Positions 19,599 through 28,757 of a stretch of 64,000 nt of DNA are shown here, piece after piece. A model generated the notes under the pieces. The model was given only the letters and a program-made list of their open reading frames with translations. It did no database searches and was not told where the DNA came from. The stretch is from UBA2970 sp965221075 (GTDB taxonomy: Bacteria > Verrucomicrobiota > Verrucomicrobiia > Limisphaerales > AAA164-E04): positions 2,790,001-2,854,000 of the forward strand of contig OZ244865.1 of assembly GCA_965221075.1 (NCBI GenBank), written 5' to 3'. The translations under genes were made by a program, and so were the position numbers. The stretch's first letter is position 1, and each line of letters begins with the position of its first letter.

Positions 19599-22500
19599 GC
19601 CCAGGGGAGTCCACTCCGGCCCAGCAGCGGGCGATCGACGCCGAGGGCAACGTCCTGGTGCTGGCCGGGGCCGGGACCGGAAAGACCCGGGTCATGGTGG
19701 AGCGGTGCCTGAAGCGGGTCGGGGATCCGGCGTCGGGAACCGGCATGGACCGGATCCTGATGGTCACCTTCACCGAGGCGGCGGCGGCCGAGATGAAGCA
19801 CCGGATCCGGTCCCGGCTGGGGCAGCTCGCCCGGAGCTGGAAGGGGAAGGCGCGGGCGCACATCCGGGAGCAGCTGGCCCTGGTCGACGCCGCCGCCATC
19901 GGCACCCTGCACGCCATCGCCCTGCGGCTGCTGCAGGAGCACGCCTCGGTCCTGGGCCTTCCCCCCCGGGTCCAGGTGCTCTCCCCCCCGGAGCTCTTCC
20001 CCCTGCGCAGCCGGGCCCTCGACCAGACCCTCGAAGCCTGCTACGCCGATCCCCGCAGGAAGGATCTGGCCCGGTGGATCCGCCTGGCCAACCAGGGAGC
20101 GCCCGACCGGGCCCTGTCTCCCGGATCGCGCTCCCATTCCGTCCGCCGCCTGATCCTCCGCCTCCACGACCACCTCCAGTCCCTCCCCTTCCCCGGGAAA
20201 TGGCTCGATCTCCAGAGGGAGAGGTACTCCAGCCCGGAGCCGGAAGCCTGGCGGCTCTGGCTCGCCGAGCGCTTCGACGCCCTGTTCCGCAGGCCCTGGA
20301 TCGCCTCCCTCCGGAGCCTCCTGGACGGCGCCCCGCCGAAGAAGCGCCAGGATCTGGAGGACCGCATCGGGGCCCTGGAGGAGATGGGGAGCGATCCCCT
20401 GGAGGGGAGGGGGCATCTCGAGCGGGCCACTCGCAGCGCTCCGGCGGGCAGCGGCCATCCCTTCGGGGAGATGCGCTTCCTGGAGCGACTGCTGCGGGAT
20501 CCCGGAAGCGGTTCCTCCGCCATGGCCGGGGACTGGAGGCTCTGCAGCAGCTGGATCTTCTCCCTCTCGGAGCTGGCCCGGGCCTTCGGGGAGCGCTTCG
20601 CCCTCCTCAAGCGGCAGCGGCAGGGGATCGACTACCCGGACATGGAGCAGCTGGCCCTGCGCCTGCTCTACCCCGAGGGCCCCGACCGCGGATGCGGGAG
20701 GATCGCCCGCCGGCTGCAGGAGAGGTTCCGGCTGGTCTTCGTGGACGAGTACCAGGACATCAACCCCGCCCAGGACGCCATCGTCTCCGCCCTCTCCCGG
20801 CCCGAAGGCAACCGCTTCATCGTGGGGGACGCCAAGCAGAGCATCTACGGATTCCGCCAGGCCCGTCCCCGGATCCTCGAAGGGTACCAGGAGCGGTGGC
20901 CCAACTCCGCCATCCATCTGCGGGACAACTTCCGCAGCCGCCCCGCCCTGCTCCGGTTCTTCAACCGCTTCTTCTCCCGGCTGGGCCGGGAGGTCCCCGG
21001 CTTCGACTACGGCGGCGAGGCGGAGCTGGTCCCCGGAGCCGGCGGCGCCGGCGGATCCGAGGCCCGGGTGAGCCTGCACCTGGCGGTTCAGGACGGGAGC
21101 CGGAAGCGGGAGCGGGTGGAGAGCGAGGCGCATGTCCTGGCCCGGGCCATCGGCGACTGGGTGCGCAAGGGAGGCCCCGGGATCGCCGGCCGGGACGGCG
21201 GCGCTCCCCGGAAGGCCTCCTGGCGGGACTTCGCCATCCTGGCGCGGTCCCACCGGAACTGCGCCTCGGCGTTCGCTAGGGCCTTCTCGCAGCACCGCAT
21301 CCCCCTTTCGTCCGGAGGGGACAGCTTCCACGATCTGCCCGTGGTCCGGGATCTGACCGCGCTGCTCCGGACCATGGACAACCCCCTGGGCAGCGTCCCC
21401 CTGCTGGCGGTCCTCCGCTCGCCCCTGGTCGGGATGGACGCCGACCAGCTGGCGATGCTGCGCCTCTCGGATCCGGAGGGCTCCCTCTGGGACGCCCTGA
21501 GGATCCTGGCGGATTCCTCCGACGAGGAGCGGGCCGGGGCCCGCGCCAGGGCCGGCCGGTTCCTGGAGCGGCACCGGCGCTGGCAGGAGGACCGCCGCAG
21601 CCTGGCTCCCTCCGAATGCCTGGACCGCTTCCTGGCCGGGCTGCCGGAGTCCCGGTTCCCGGACCGGAACTCCGATCCGCAGGTGCGGCAGTTCTTCCAG
21701 CTGCTGGAGGGGTACGAGGAGGAGCACGCCCCCGACCTCTCGCAGATGGTTCAGTGGCTGCGCCACCGCCAGGAGGAGAGCGGGTCCGCCGAGCCCTCCG
21801 GCAGCGACTCGGTGGACGCGGTCCGCCTGATGACCATCCACAGGAGCAAGGGGCTGGAGTTCCCGGTGGTGGCCCTGGCCCGGATCGACGAGCGCTTCAA
21901 CCAGGAAGGGCTCGGGGCCCCGCTGATCCTGGACGACGATCTGGGGCTCTGCCCCATGCTGTCCCTGCCGGGCGCCAGCGGAACCTGCCCCTCCCTACCC
22001 CACCTGATGGGAAGGAGCCGCCTGAAGCGCTCCCTCGCGGCGGAGGAGGCCCGGCTGCTCTACGTGGCCATGACCCGGGCCCGGGAGCACCTGATCCTCT
22101 CGGGGAGCTTCCGGTCGCAGGAGGAGATCCGCCGCCCCGGAGGCCCCTCCTACGCCGGCTGGATCCTGCCCTGGGCGAGGGAGAGCGCCGGCCTGGGCCG
22201 GGAGGGGGAGGAGGAGGGGGAGGCCGGGGGGATCCGCTGGAAGGTGCACCTGGACCCGCCTTCGCGGACCGGAAGCGGCGGCCAGGAGCGTCCCCGGGCT
22301 CCCGCGCCCGATCCGGACCGGTGGACCTACCCCTACCGCCTGGCCGCCGCGCTGCCTCGCTCCGGCTCGGCCAGCTCCCTCCGGAAGCAGGATCCCCCCT
22401 TCCTCCCCGGGGAGCCCGGCCCGGCGGATCCGGCGGTCTCCCCCGTCCGCAAGGGCCTGGCCTACCACCAGGTCCTGGAGCTCCTCGATCCCGACCGGGC

Positions 22501-23035
22501 CCTCTCCGTGGAGAGCGTGCTCAAGGCGTGCAATGAGCTGGCGGCCGGCGGCCGGATCTCCCAGGCGCAGCTCGGCCTGCTGGATCCCGGGGCCATAGCC
22601 CGGTTCTGGAACTCGGAGACCGGGGAGAGGATCCGGAGGAGCCGGCGCTGGATCCGGAGGGAGCTGCCCTTCGAGGCGGCCTTCTCCGCCCGGGAGCTCA
22701 GCCGCCTGGGATTCGACTCGATCGAGTTCGACGGCGCCACCGCCGGGGAGGTGGCGATCGTCAGCGGCATCGTGGATCTGGCGGTGATCCGGAAGGAGGA
22801 GATCTGGATCCTGGACTACAAGACCGACCGCGTCGGCTCCCGGGAGGGGATCGCGGCCCGGATCCGGCACCACGCCCCGCAGGTCGGCCTGTACCGCGCC
22901 GCCATGGAGCGGATCTACGGCCGGCCCGTGACCCAGGCCTGGATCCACTTCCTGGACGCCGGAGCCACCGAAGCCGTGCCCCCGCCCGGGGAAGCCGGGC
23001 CGGAGCCCGGGGCGGACGGCGCGGACGCGGCCTGA
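19595..23035 (+). CDS. addA: AddA-type ATP-dependent helicase/nuclease subunit
   Basis: UvrD-family helicase with a C-terminal nuclease; with AddB it resects double-strand breaks. The 1146 residues show Walker A LAGAGTGKTRVM (about residues 24-35), Walker B VFVDEYQDINPAQ (about 381), GDAKQSIYGFRQARP, LRDNFRSRPALLRF, the RLMTIHRSKGLEFPVVALAR block, YVAMTRAREHL, and nuclease motif WILDYKTDR (about 1071). The start is the GTG at 19595, which shares bases with the addB stop (GTGA) and begins with the usual STPAQQRAID Q-motif segment. A proline- and arginine-rich low-complexity stretch sits at about residues 890-960. No RecD or Chi-related gene is present. Confidence 0.93.
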   Translation: MSPGESTPAQQRAIDAEGNVLVLAGAGTGKTRVMVERCLKRVGDPASGTGMDRILMVTFTEAAAAEMKHRIRSRLGQLARSWKGKARAHIREQLALVDAAAIGTLHAIALRLLQEHASVLGLPPRVQVLSPPELFPLRSRALDQTLEACYADPRRKDLARWIRLANQGAPDRALSPGSRSHSVRRLILRLHDHLQSLPFPGKWLDLQRERYSSPEPEAWRLWLAERFDALFRRPWIASLRSLLDGAPPKKRQDLEDRIGALEEMGSDPLEGRGHLERATRSAPAGSGHPFGEMRFLERLLRDPGSGSSAMAGDWRLCSSWIFSLSELARAFGERFALLKRQRQGIDYPDMEQLALRLLYPEGPDRGCGRIARRLQERFRLVFVDEYQDINPAQDAIVSALSRPEGNRFIVGDAKQSIYGFRQARPRILEGYQERWPNSAIHLRDNFRSRPALLRFFNRFFSRLGREVPGFDYGGEAELVPGAGGAGGSEARVSLHLAVQDGSRKRERVESEAHVLARAIGDWVRKGGPGIAGRDGGAPRKASWRDFAILARSHRNCASAFARAFSQHRIPLSSGGDSFHDLPVVRDLTALLRTMDNPLGSVPLLAVLRSPLVGMDADQLAMLRLSDPEGSLWDALRILADSSDEERAGARARAGRFLERHRRWQEDRRSLAPSECLDRFLAGLPESRFPDRNSDPQVRQFFQLLEGYEEEHAPDLSQMVQWLRHRQEESGSAEPSGSDSVDAVRLMTIHRSKGLEFPVVALARIDERFNQEGLGAPLILDDDLGLCPMLSLPGASGTCPSLPHLMGRSRLKRSLAAEEARLLYVAMTRAREHLILSGSFRSQEEIRRPGGPSYAGWILPWARESAGLGREGEEEGEAGGIRWKVHLDPPSRTGSGGQERPRAPAPDPDRWTYPYRLAAALPRSGSASSLRKQDPPFLPGEPGPADPAVSPVRKGLAYHQVLELLDPDRALSVESVLKACNELAAGGRISQAQLGLLDPGAIARFWNSETGERIRRSRRWIRRELPFEAAFSARELSRLGFDSIEFDGATAGEVAIVSGIVDLAVIRKEEIWILDYKTDRVGSREGIAARIRHHAPQVGLYRAAMERIYGRPVTQAWIHFLDAGATEAVPPPGEAGPEPGADGADAA

Positions 23036-23117
23036 TCCGGGATCCCCCGCGTCCGCGGTCCGGGAGGAAGGAGCGGCGCCCGGCCGGGCGTCGGCGGAGA
23101 GCGGGCTCCGCCCCGCC

Positions 23118-24473
23118 CTACATGTGGGCGACGATGTTGTCGCCGAACTCCGAGCAGCGGATCTCGGTGGCGTCCTCGGTCAGCCGGGCGAAGTCGTAGG
23201 TGACCCGCTTGGAGCGTATGGCCCCCTCCAGCCCCTTGACCACCAGGCCGGCCGCCTCCTTCCAGCCCAGGTAGCGCAGCATCATCTCGCCGCTGAGCAC
23301 CACGCTGCCCGGGTTGACCCGGTCCTGGCCGGCGTACTTGGGAGCGGTGCCGTGGGTCGCCTCGAAGATGGCGTGGCCGGTCTGGTAGTTGATGTTCCCT
23401 CCCGGAGCGATGCCGATCCCCCCCACCTGAGCCGCCAGCGCGTCGGAGAGGTAGTCGCCGTTGAGGTTGAGGGTGGCGATCACGTCGAAGTCGCCGGGCC
23501 GGGTGAGCACCTGCTGGAGGGCGATGTCGGCGATGGCGTCCTTGACCAGGAGGGCGCCCCCGTCCAGGGCCGCCCGCTGCTCCTCCCGGGCCTTCTCCTC
23601 CCCCCGGGAGGCTCGGGCGCGCTCGTACTGCCCCCAGGTGTAGACCCGATCGCCGAAGATGCGCTCGGCCGCCCCGTAGCCCCAGTCCCGGAAGGCCCCC
23701 TCGGTGAACTTCATGATGTTCCCCTTGTGGACGATGGTCACGCTCCGGCGCCCTTCGCGCAGGGCGTAGTCCACCGCCGCCTTCACCAGCCGGATGGTCC
23801 CCACCGAGGAGACCGGCTTGATCCCGATGCCCACCTCCACCGGCGGGGAGCCGTGGCCGGGAGCGGCCCCTCCCATGTACTGGTCGATCCGCTCCTGGGA
23901 TCCGAAGCGGATCTTGGCGAAGTCGCCGGGGAACTCCTCCTGCAGGAAGCCGAGCAGGCGCCGCGACTCCTCGGAGCCGCCCTGGTACTCGATGCCGGCG
24001 TAGATGTCCTCGGTGTTCTCCCTGAAGATCACCATGTCCACCCGCTCGGGATGCCTCACCGGCGAGGGGACTCCCGGGAAGTGCCGCACCGGACGCTGGC
24101 AGACGAAGAGGTCGAGCTTCTGGCGCAGGGCCACGTTGAGGGAGCGGATGCCTCCGCCCACCGGGGTGGTCAGGGGGCCCTTGATGCCCACGCGGTAGCG
24201 CCCGAAGGCGTCGACGGTCTCCTGGGGCAGCCACTCGCCCGTCCGGTCCCTGGCCGCCTGGCCCGCGTACACCTCCAGCCAGGCGATCCGACGCTCCTGC
24301 CCGTAGGCCTTCTCCACCGCCGCGTCCAGCACCCGGACGCTGGCCGCCCAGATGTCCCCTCCGGTGCCGTCGCCGCGGATGAAGGGGACGATCGGCCGGT
24401 CGGGCACCGACAGGCTCCCGCCGGACATTCCGATGGCCTCGCCCCGCAGGGCGGTTGGTTCGGCGCTGGACAT
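23118..24473 (-). CDS. icd: Isocitrate dehydrogenase (NADP-type)
   Basis: TCA-cycle enzyme converting isocitrate to 2-oxoglutarate and CO2. The 451 residues carry PIVPFIRGDGTGGDIW, GPLTTPVGGGIRSLNVALRQ (the phosphorylatable active-site Ser region), VDMVIFRENTEDIYAGIE, VTIVHKGNIMKFTEGAFRDW and NGDYLSDALAAQVGGIG, then ATHGTAPKYAG and NPGSVVLSGEMML. These are the prokaryotic icd landmarks, and the coenzyme site YEDATEIR-like region reads LTEDATEIRCSEF. I start at the ATG at 24473, just after the xseB stop; an earlier in-frame codon at 24518 would overlap xseB. Likely co-transcribed with xseB (13-bp gap). Confidence 0.94.
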   Translation of the reverse strand: MSSAEPTALRGEAIGMSGGSLSVPDRPIVPFIRGDGTGGDIWAASVRVLDAAVEKAYGQERRIAWLEVYAGQAARDRTGEWLPQETVDAFGRYRVGIKGPLTTPVGGGIRSLNVALRQKLDLFVCQRPVRHFPGVPSPVRHPERVDMVIFRENTEDIYAGIEYQGGSEESRRLLGFLQEEFPGDFAKIRFGSQERIDQYMGGAAPGHGSPPVEVGIGIKPVSSVGTIRLVKAAVDYALREGRRSVTIVHKGNIMKFTEGAFRDWGYGAAERIFGDRVYTWGQYERARASRGEEKAREEQRAALDGGALLVKDAIADIALQQVLTRPGDFDVIATLNLNGDYLSDALAAQVGGIGIAPGGNINYQTGHAIFEATHGTAPKYAGQDRVNPGSVVLSGEMMLRYLGWKEAAGLVVKGLEGAIRSKRVTYDFARLTEDATEIRCSEFGDNIVAHM

Positions 24474-24486
24474 GGGGGAAGCCGCC

Positions 24487-24744
24487 CTACGGCCGGGAGT
24501 CGCCGTTCCCGCCGCCATCGGAGGCCGCCTGCGCCTCCCCGCCCTGGATCAGGACCTGGATCCGCTCCTCGGCCTCCTGGAGCTTGTCCTGGCAGATCTT
24601 CTGGAAGCGCACTCCCTCCTCGTAGTGTTCTATGAGCTTCTCCAGGCTCAGATCGCCGCCCTCCATGCTCGAGACGATCTTTTCCAGCCGGTGCAGGGCC
24701 TCCTCGTAGGAGGGCTCCGCAGGGGGGTCTGCCTTCGGTGCCAC
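24487..24744 (-). CDS. xseB: Exodeoxyribonuclease VII small subunit
   Basis: XseB helps XseA digest single-stranded DNA. The 85-residue protein holds the family core YEEALHRLEKIVSSMEGGDL, then SLEKLIEHYEEGVRF and CQDKLQEAEERIQVL, two helices typical of the small subunit, followed by a disordered Gly/Asp-rich tail. No xseA gene is in the window. It starts at a GTG (24744-24742) that falls right at the predicted transcription start, so the message is likely leaderless. icd follows. Confidence 0.9.
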   Translation of the reverse strand: MAPKADPPAEPSYEEALHRLEKIVSSMEGGDLSLEKLIEHYEEGVRFQKICQDKLQEAEERIQVLIQGGEAQAASDGGGNGDSRP

Positions 24745-24751
24745 GCCGGGC

Positions 24752-24780
24752 AGGCTAGCAGAGGGCCGCGGGCCTGTCCA
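24752..24780 (-). promoter_or_regulatory. Candidate promoter of xseB-icd
   Basis: On the minus strand TGGACA (24780-24775), 17 bases, then TAGCCT (24757-24752). The start would fall at about 24745, immediately before the xseB GTG. Confidence 0.6.
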
Positions 24781-24885
24781 CGAAAGGCGGCCCCTCCGGG
24801 GCGATGCGAGGGCCGGCCGGGCCAGGGAGGCAGAGGGATCCGGTTGCGGCGGGAAAAGCGGTGGGACCGGGGCTCCGCGGGGGCC

Positions 24886-26868
24886 TCAGGCCGCCGAAGC
24901 GCCCTGGAGGCAGGAGGCGCCTGCGGAGGGGCCGCACGCCGCCGCCTCCCGGATCCGCCCGGCGATGGCGGGCACGGTCAGGCCGTACCGCTCACGCAGA
25001 TCCCCGACGCCGGAGGCGTGCTCGACGAAGCTGTCGGGCCAGCCGATCCGCAGCACCGGGACGCCGACGCCCTTCAGGGAGAACAGCTCCAGCACCGCGC
25101 TCCCGTAGCCTCCCGGAATCACGTGGTCCTCCAGGGTCACCACCAGATCCGCCGACTCGCCGAAGCGCAGGTGGACCTCCTCGTCCAGCGGCTTGACGAA
25201 GCGGGGATTGACCACCGCCACGTCGTGCTCCCGGAGCTCCTCGGCCAGGGCCATGGCCACCGGATGGAAGTTGCCCAGCCCGAAGAGGGCCACCCTGGCC
25301 CCGTCCCCCCCGGGGAACTCCCGGACCACTTCCGCGGCGCCGGGCTCCAGCGGCGCCGGGCTCTCCTTGATCGCCACCCCCTCGGCTGCGCCGCGGGGAT
25401 AGCGGATGAACGCCGGACAGGAGGCGCCGTTGGCCATGAAGAGCATGTCCACCAGCTCGTCCTCGTCCTTCGGGGCCATCACCATCACCCCGGGGACGCA
25501 GCGCAGGTAGGAGATGTCGAACATGCCGTGGTGGGTCGGGCCGTCCTGGGGGGAGAGGCCGGCCCGGTCCATGCAGAAGGTCACCGGAAGGCTCTGCAGG
25601 GCGGCGTCGTGGATGATGCAGTCGTAGGCCCGCTGGAGGAACGTCGAGTAGATGGCGCAGACCGGGCGCAGCCCTCCCGCCGCCAGGCCGCAGGCGAAGA
25701 GGACCGCGTGCTCCTCGGCGATCCCCACGTCGTAGTAGCGGTCCGGCATCTCCTGCTCCAGCAGCTTGAGCCCCGTGCCGCTGGGCATCGCCGCGGTGAT
25801 CCCGATCGCCCGCGGATCCTGGCGGCAGAGCCGCACCATGGCCCTGCCGAACACGTCCTGCCAGGCCGGGACCCCGCCCTTCTTGCGGGTCGAGGCGCCG
25901 GTCCGGGCGTCGAAGGGTCCCACCCCGTGCAGCTTCTCGGGATGGGCCACCGCGGCCTCGAAGCCGTGGCCCTTCCGGGTGACCACGTGCAGGATGATGG
26001 GCTCCTCGGCCGCCTTGGCGTACTCCAGGGCGGCGATCAGGGTGGGCAGGTCGTGGCCGTCGAAGGGGCCCAGGTAGCACAGGCCCATCTCCTCGAAGAT
26101 CAGCCCGCCGGGGCGCTTCTCCTCGGTCCCCGGATCCTCCTGGGAGCGCAGCGCCAGGCTGGAGACCCGCGCCTTGAGGAAGTCCTCGCTCCAGCGCCCC
26201 AGCCGCACCGCCAGCTCCCCCTTGGGCAGCCACTTGACCAGCCTCGAGAAGCTGTTCTGGGCCCGGGAGTAGGCGGGGTTCATCAGCAGCTTGTTGAGGT
26301 AGCCGGAGATGGCCCCCACGTTGCGGGCGATGCTCATCTCGTTGTCGTTGAGGATGCCGATGAAGCGCCGGGTGGTCCCCGAGATGTTGTTGATCGCCTC
26401 GTAGGTGATGCCGTTGGTGAGGGCCGCGTCCCCGAACACCGCCACCACGTGCCCGTCCCCTCCCAGCTTGTCGCGTGCGGCGGCGAAGCCCAGGGCCGCG
26501 GAGAGCGCGGTCCCGGCGTGGGCCGCGCCGTAGCAGTCGTGCTCGCTCTCGGCGCGCAGGGCGAAGCCGTTGAGCCCCCCCGTGGTGCGGATGGTGGCGA
26601 AGCGGTCCTTGCGCCCGGTGAGCAGCTTGTGGACGTAGGTCTGGTGGCTGACGTCCCAGAGCAGCCTGTCCTGCGGCGTCTCGAAGCAGAAGTGCAGCGC
26701 CAGGGTCAGCTCCACCACCCCCAGGTTGGAGCCCAGGTGCCCCCCGCTCTTGGAGAGCTTCTCGAGCAGCTCGCCGCGGATCTCGCCGCCCAGCTGCTCC
26801 AGCTGCTCGAGGGACAGGTTCTTGACGTGGGCGGGATCGTCCACCATGTCCAGCAGGCCGTCGCTCAT
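24886..26868 (-). CDS. dxs: 1-deoxy-D-xylulose-5-phosphate synthase
   Basis: Thiamine-diphosphate enzyme joining pyruvate and glyceraldehyde 3-phosphate, first step of the MEP isoprenoid pathway. The 660 residues show LSKSGGHLGSNLGVVELTLA, LLWDVSHQTYVHKLLTGRKD, the ThDP-binding motif GDAALTNGITYEAINN (GD...N-like), LNDNEMSIARNVG, YLGPFDGHDLPTLI, and the transketolase C-half (VGIAEEHAVLFACGLA, DRAGLSPQDGPTHHGMFDIS). The start MSDGLLDMVDDPAHVKNLS at 26868 is chosen because family homology begins there; the open frame extends upstream to 27396 without conserved sequence. Note H-Q-T in SHQTYVHKLL where many relatives have HQxYxHK, a match. Confidence 0.95.
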   Translation of the reverse strand: MSDGLLDMVDDPAHVKNLSLEQLEQLGGEIRGELLEKLSKSGGHLGSNLGVVELTLALHFCFETPQDRLLWDVSHQTYVHKLLTGRKDRFATIRTTGGLNGFALRAESEHDCYGAAHAGTALSAALGFAAARDKLGGDGHVVAVFGDAALTNGITYEAINNISGTTRRFIGILNDNEMSIARNVGAISGYLNKLLMNPAYSRAQNSFSRLVKWLPKGELAVRLGRWSEDFLKARVSSLALRSQEDPGTEEKRPGGLIFEEMGLCYLGPFDGHDLPTLIAALEYAKAAEEPIILHVVTRKGHGFEAAVAHPEKLHGVGPFDARTGASTRKKGGVPAWQDVFGRAMVRLCRQDPRAIGITAAMPSGTGLKLLEQEMPDRYYDVGIAEEHAVLFACGLAAGGLRPVCAIYSTFLQRAYDCIIHDAALQSLPVTFCMDRAGLSPQDGPTHHGMFDISYLRCVPGVMVMAPKDEDELVDMLFMANGASCPAFIRYPRGAAEGVAIKESPAPLEPGAAEVVREFPGGDGARVALFGLGNFHPVAMALAEELREHDVAVVNPRFVKPLDEEVHLRFGESADLVVTLEDHVIPGGYGSAVLELFSLKGVGVPVLRIGWPDSFVEHASGVGDLRERYGLTVPAIAGRIREAAACGPSAGASCLQGASAA

Positions 26869-27231
26869 AAGCCCTGGAAGCGGTGCATCTCTGGATAAAT
26901 CTCGGGGAAAGGAGGTCCGGCCCGGAAGGGAAGCGGACCGGAGCGGGCCCTTCGCCGATCGGGCCGGCGGGCGGCGAGTCTGGCAGAATCCCCCCCGGGG
27001 GTCGAAGGAAATCGCCGGACGCGGCCCCCGGGCCCGCGAAGCCCGGGCCTCCCCGAACCGGGCGCCGCGGCGGAGGAAGAGCCGCGTCCGGAGCGCCGCC
27101 GGGACGCTCTCCTCCCGGCCGCGGTTTGCCGGACATGCTGCCCGGACCGCGCAGCCGGACGGCCCGCAGCGGCTTGGCGGAGGCGGGAGAGGGCGGCGGC
27201 TGGAGATCCCGGGCCCCCTCCAAGCGCCCGG
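26869..27231. other. Gap between dxs and fur, nothing recognised
   Basis: This divergent gap of about 360 bases is very GC-rich. Frames on both strands stay open through composition alone and encode arginine/proline-rich sequence without family resemblance. I see no convincing dxs promoter, hairpin with T-run or thiamine riboswitch core. Confidence 0.5.
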
Positions 27232-27260
27232 TTGACCCCGGGGGGCGGCTGGGCTATGGA
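27232..27260 (+). promoter_or_regulatory. Candidate promoter of fur
   Basis: TTGACC (27232-27237), 17 bases, then TATGGA (27255-27260). The GTG start at 27269 lies only 8 bases past the -10 box, so the transcript would be essentially leaderless. Confidence 0.55.
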
Positions 27261-27268
27261 TCGGATCC

Positions 27269-27745
27269 GTGGCCGAGACCGAAGGCAGATCCGCCAAGGA
27301 GATGTTCCTGGACTTCGCCCGCCAGCGGGGCATCAAGATGACTTCCCAGCGGATGGCCATCGTGGACGCGGCCTTCGGCACCGGCGACCACTTCACCGCC
27401 GATCAGCTGCTGGACCGGGTGCGCCAAAAGGACGGCTCGGTCAGCCGGGCCACCGTCTACCGCACCCTGCACCTGCTCACCGAGAGCCGGCTGGTGCGGG
27501 AGATCGACTTCGGAAGGGACCAGAAGTACTACGACCCCAACTACGCCCTCCACCCCAACCACCACCACATCATCTGCCAGGACTGCGACCGCATCCTGGA
27601 GTTCGAGGACGGCCAGCTGGAGGAGCGGGAGGGGGAGATAACCCGAAGGATGGGCTTCGCCCTCCAGTCGCAGCGGATCCAGATCACCGCCCACTGCGAG
27701 AAGTTCCTGCAGTCAGGATCCTGCGAGCGCAAGGACGGTGGCTGA
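27269..27745 (+). CDS. fur: Fur-family metal-responsive transcriptional repressor
   Basis: DNA-binding regulator of iron, zinc or peroxide genes. The 158 residues have a winged helix (TSQRMAIVDAAFGTGDHFTA, then SRATVYRTLHLLTESRLVRE with the recognition helix) and a metal-binding dimerisation domain (HPNHHHIICQDCDRILEFED). The CxxC at about residues 101-104 and a second cysteine pair near the C-terminus (HCEKFLQSGSC) could hold structural Zn. DATVYR-type Fur and PerR cannot be told apart by sequence alone. The start is a GTG at 27269. Its 3' end overlaps the convergent ygfZ gene by 33 bp. Confidence 0.9.
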   Translation: MAETEGRSAKEMFLDFARQRGIKMTSQRMAIVDAAFGTGDHFTADQLLDRVRQKDGSVSRATVYRTLHLLTESRLVREIDFGRDQKYYDPNYALHPNHHHIICQDCDRILEFEDGQLEEREGEITRRMGFALQSQRIQITAHCEKFLQSGSCERKDGG

Positions 27746-28702
27746 GGCGGAGGCCCCTTCCCCGGAGCACCGCAGCCGGACGCCCTCCCGGGCGTGCTCC
27801 CGCCGCACCATCGCCAGCCCCAGGCGGCGGCCGCTGCGGGGATCCTCGGCGTGGCTGGAGAGGAATCCAGCCTTCCTCCCCCCGGCCAGGAGATCGGTCC
27901 TTCCCCTCCCGGCCTCCCCCTCCCCTATCTCCACCCGGACCAGCCGCCGGTTGAGGCGGCCGACGGCGCGGATCCGGTTGAGCACCTCCTGGCCGATGTA
28001 GCAGCCCTTGGAGTAGCCCACGACCCCCTCTTCCGGGCCCAGCTCCGGGGCCAGGATCCCCGGTGCCATGTCGACGGGGAAGCGGGGAACGCCCGCCTCG
28101 AGGCGCAGGACCTCGAGGCTGTCGGTCCCGCAGGGCTCCACCCCCGCCTCCTCCAGGGCCCGCCTGAGCCCCGGAGCCGCCTGCGGCGGGTGGTAGAGAT
28201 CGTACCCCAGAGGTGTGAACCGCGGCCTGCGGGCCAGGTGCACCTCGCCCCAGAGGGGGTGGTCCCTCGCCGCCATCCGGCCGGGCCCCGGCAGCTCCCC
28301 TCCCAGCCCCAGCGCCTCCAGGGCCCGGACCGAGTCCGGGCCCTGGACCGAGATCAGGCCGACCAGGGGGCCGGCGTCGGCGATCTCGACGTCGTCGGCC
28401 ACCAGGAACCGCTCGAAGCGCTGGCGGAGGGCCCCGGCGCAGCCGGGCTCGCAGTCGAGGAGGAGCTCCTCCTCCAGCAGGTAGACGGTGGCGTCGCCCT
28501 CGACCCTTCCCCGGCTGTCGGTCACCAGGGTGTAGCGCCCCTGGCCCGGCTCCAGGACGCCGAGATCGCAGGTGACCTGCCCGTTGAGGAACCGCACCCG
28601 GTCCCGCCCCAGGAGGCAGAGACGGGAGCGGGACGAGAGGTCCAGCCAGGCGCTCCCCCGCTGCAGCCGCTCCAGCTCCTCGACCGTGGCCCCGCCCTTC
28701 AC
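27713..28702 (-). CDS. ygfZ: YgfZ/GcvT folate-binding Fe-S repair protein
   Basis: YgfZ-type proteins bind tetrahydrofolate and help build or repair iron-sulfur enzymes. The 329 residues end with the diagnostic segment EGVVGYSKGCYIGQEVLNRI (KGCYIGQEV, about 231-239, with its conserved Cys) and earlier show FLNGQVTCDLGVLEPGQGRY, as in the family. The start is uncertain: the GTG at 28702 (VKGGATVEELERLQRG) precedes the first conserved residues, while the frame stays open to 28975 inside the neighbouring gene. It is divergent from the PSD1-protein gene, 55 bp apart, and runs 33 bp into the end of fur. Confidence 0.85.
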   Translation of the reverse strand: MKGGATVEELERLQRGSAWLDLSSRSRLCLLGRDRVRFLNGQVTCDLGVLEPGQGRYTLVTDSRGRVEGDATVYLLEEELLLDCEPGCAGALRQRFERFLVADDVEIADAGPLVGLISVQGPDSVRALEALGLGGELPGPGRMAARDHPLWGEVHLARRPRFTPLGYDLYHPPQAAPGLRRALEEAGVEPCGTDSLEVLRLEAGVPRFPVDMAPGILAPELGPEEGVVGYSKGCYIGQEVLNRIRAVGRLNRRLVRVEIGEGEAGRGRTDLLAGGRKAGFLSSHAEDPRSGRRLGLAMVRREHAREGVRLRCSGEGASASATVLALAGS

Positions 28703-28757
28703 CTGGCCGCCCTTTTTCCCCTGGCTCCCCGCGCCGGGGCAAGTAGAATCGCCGCCG

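Noticed and set aside
26869..27268. A riboswitch or leader peptide before dxs
   Set aside because: No thiamine-box core or other riboswitch motif can be seen, and no hairpin with a T-run lies in the gap.
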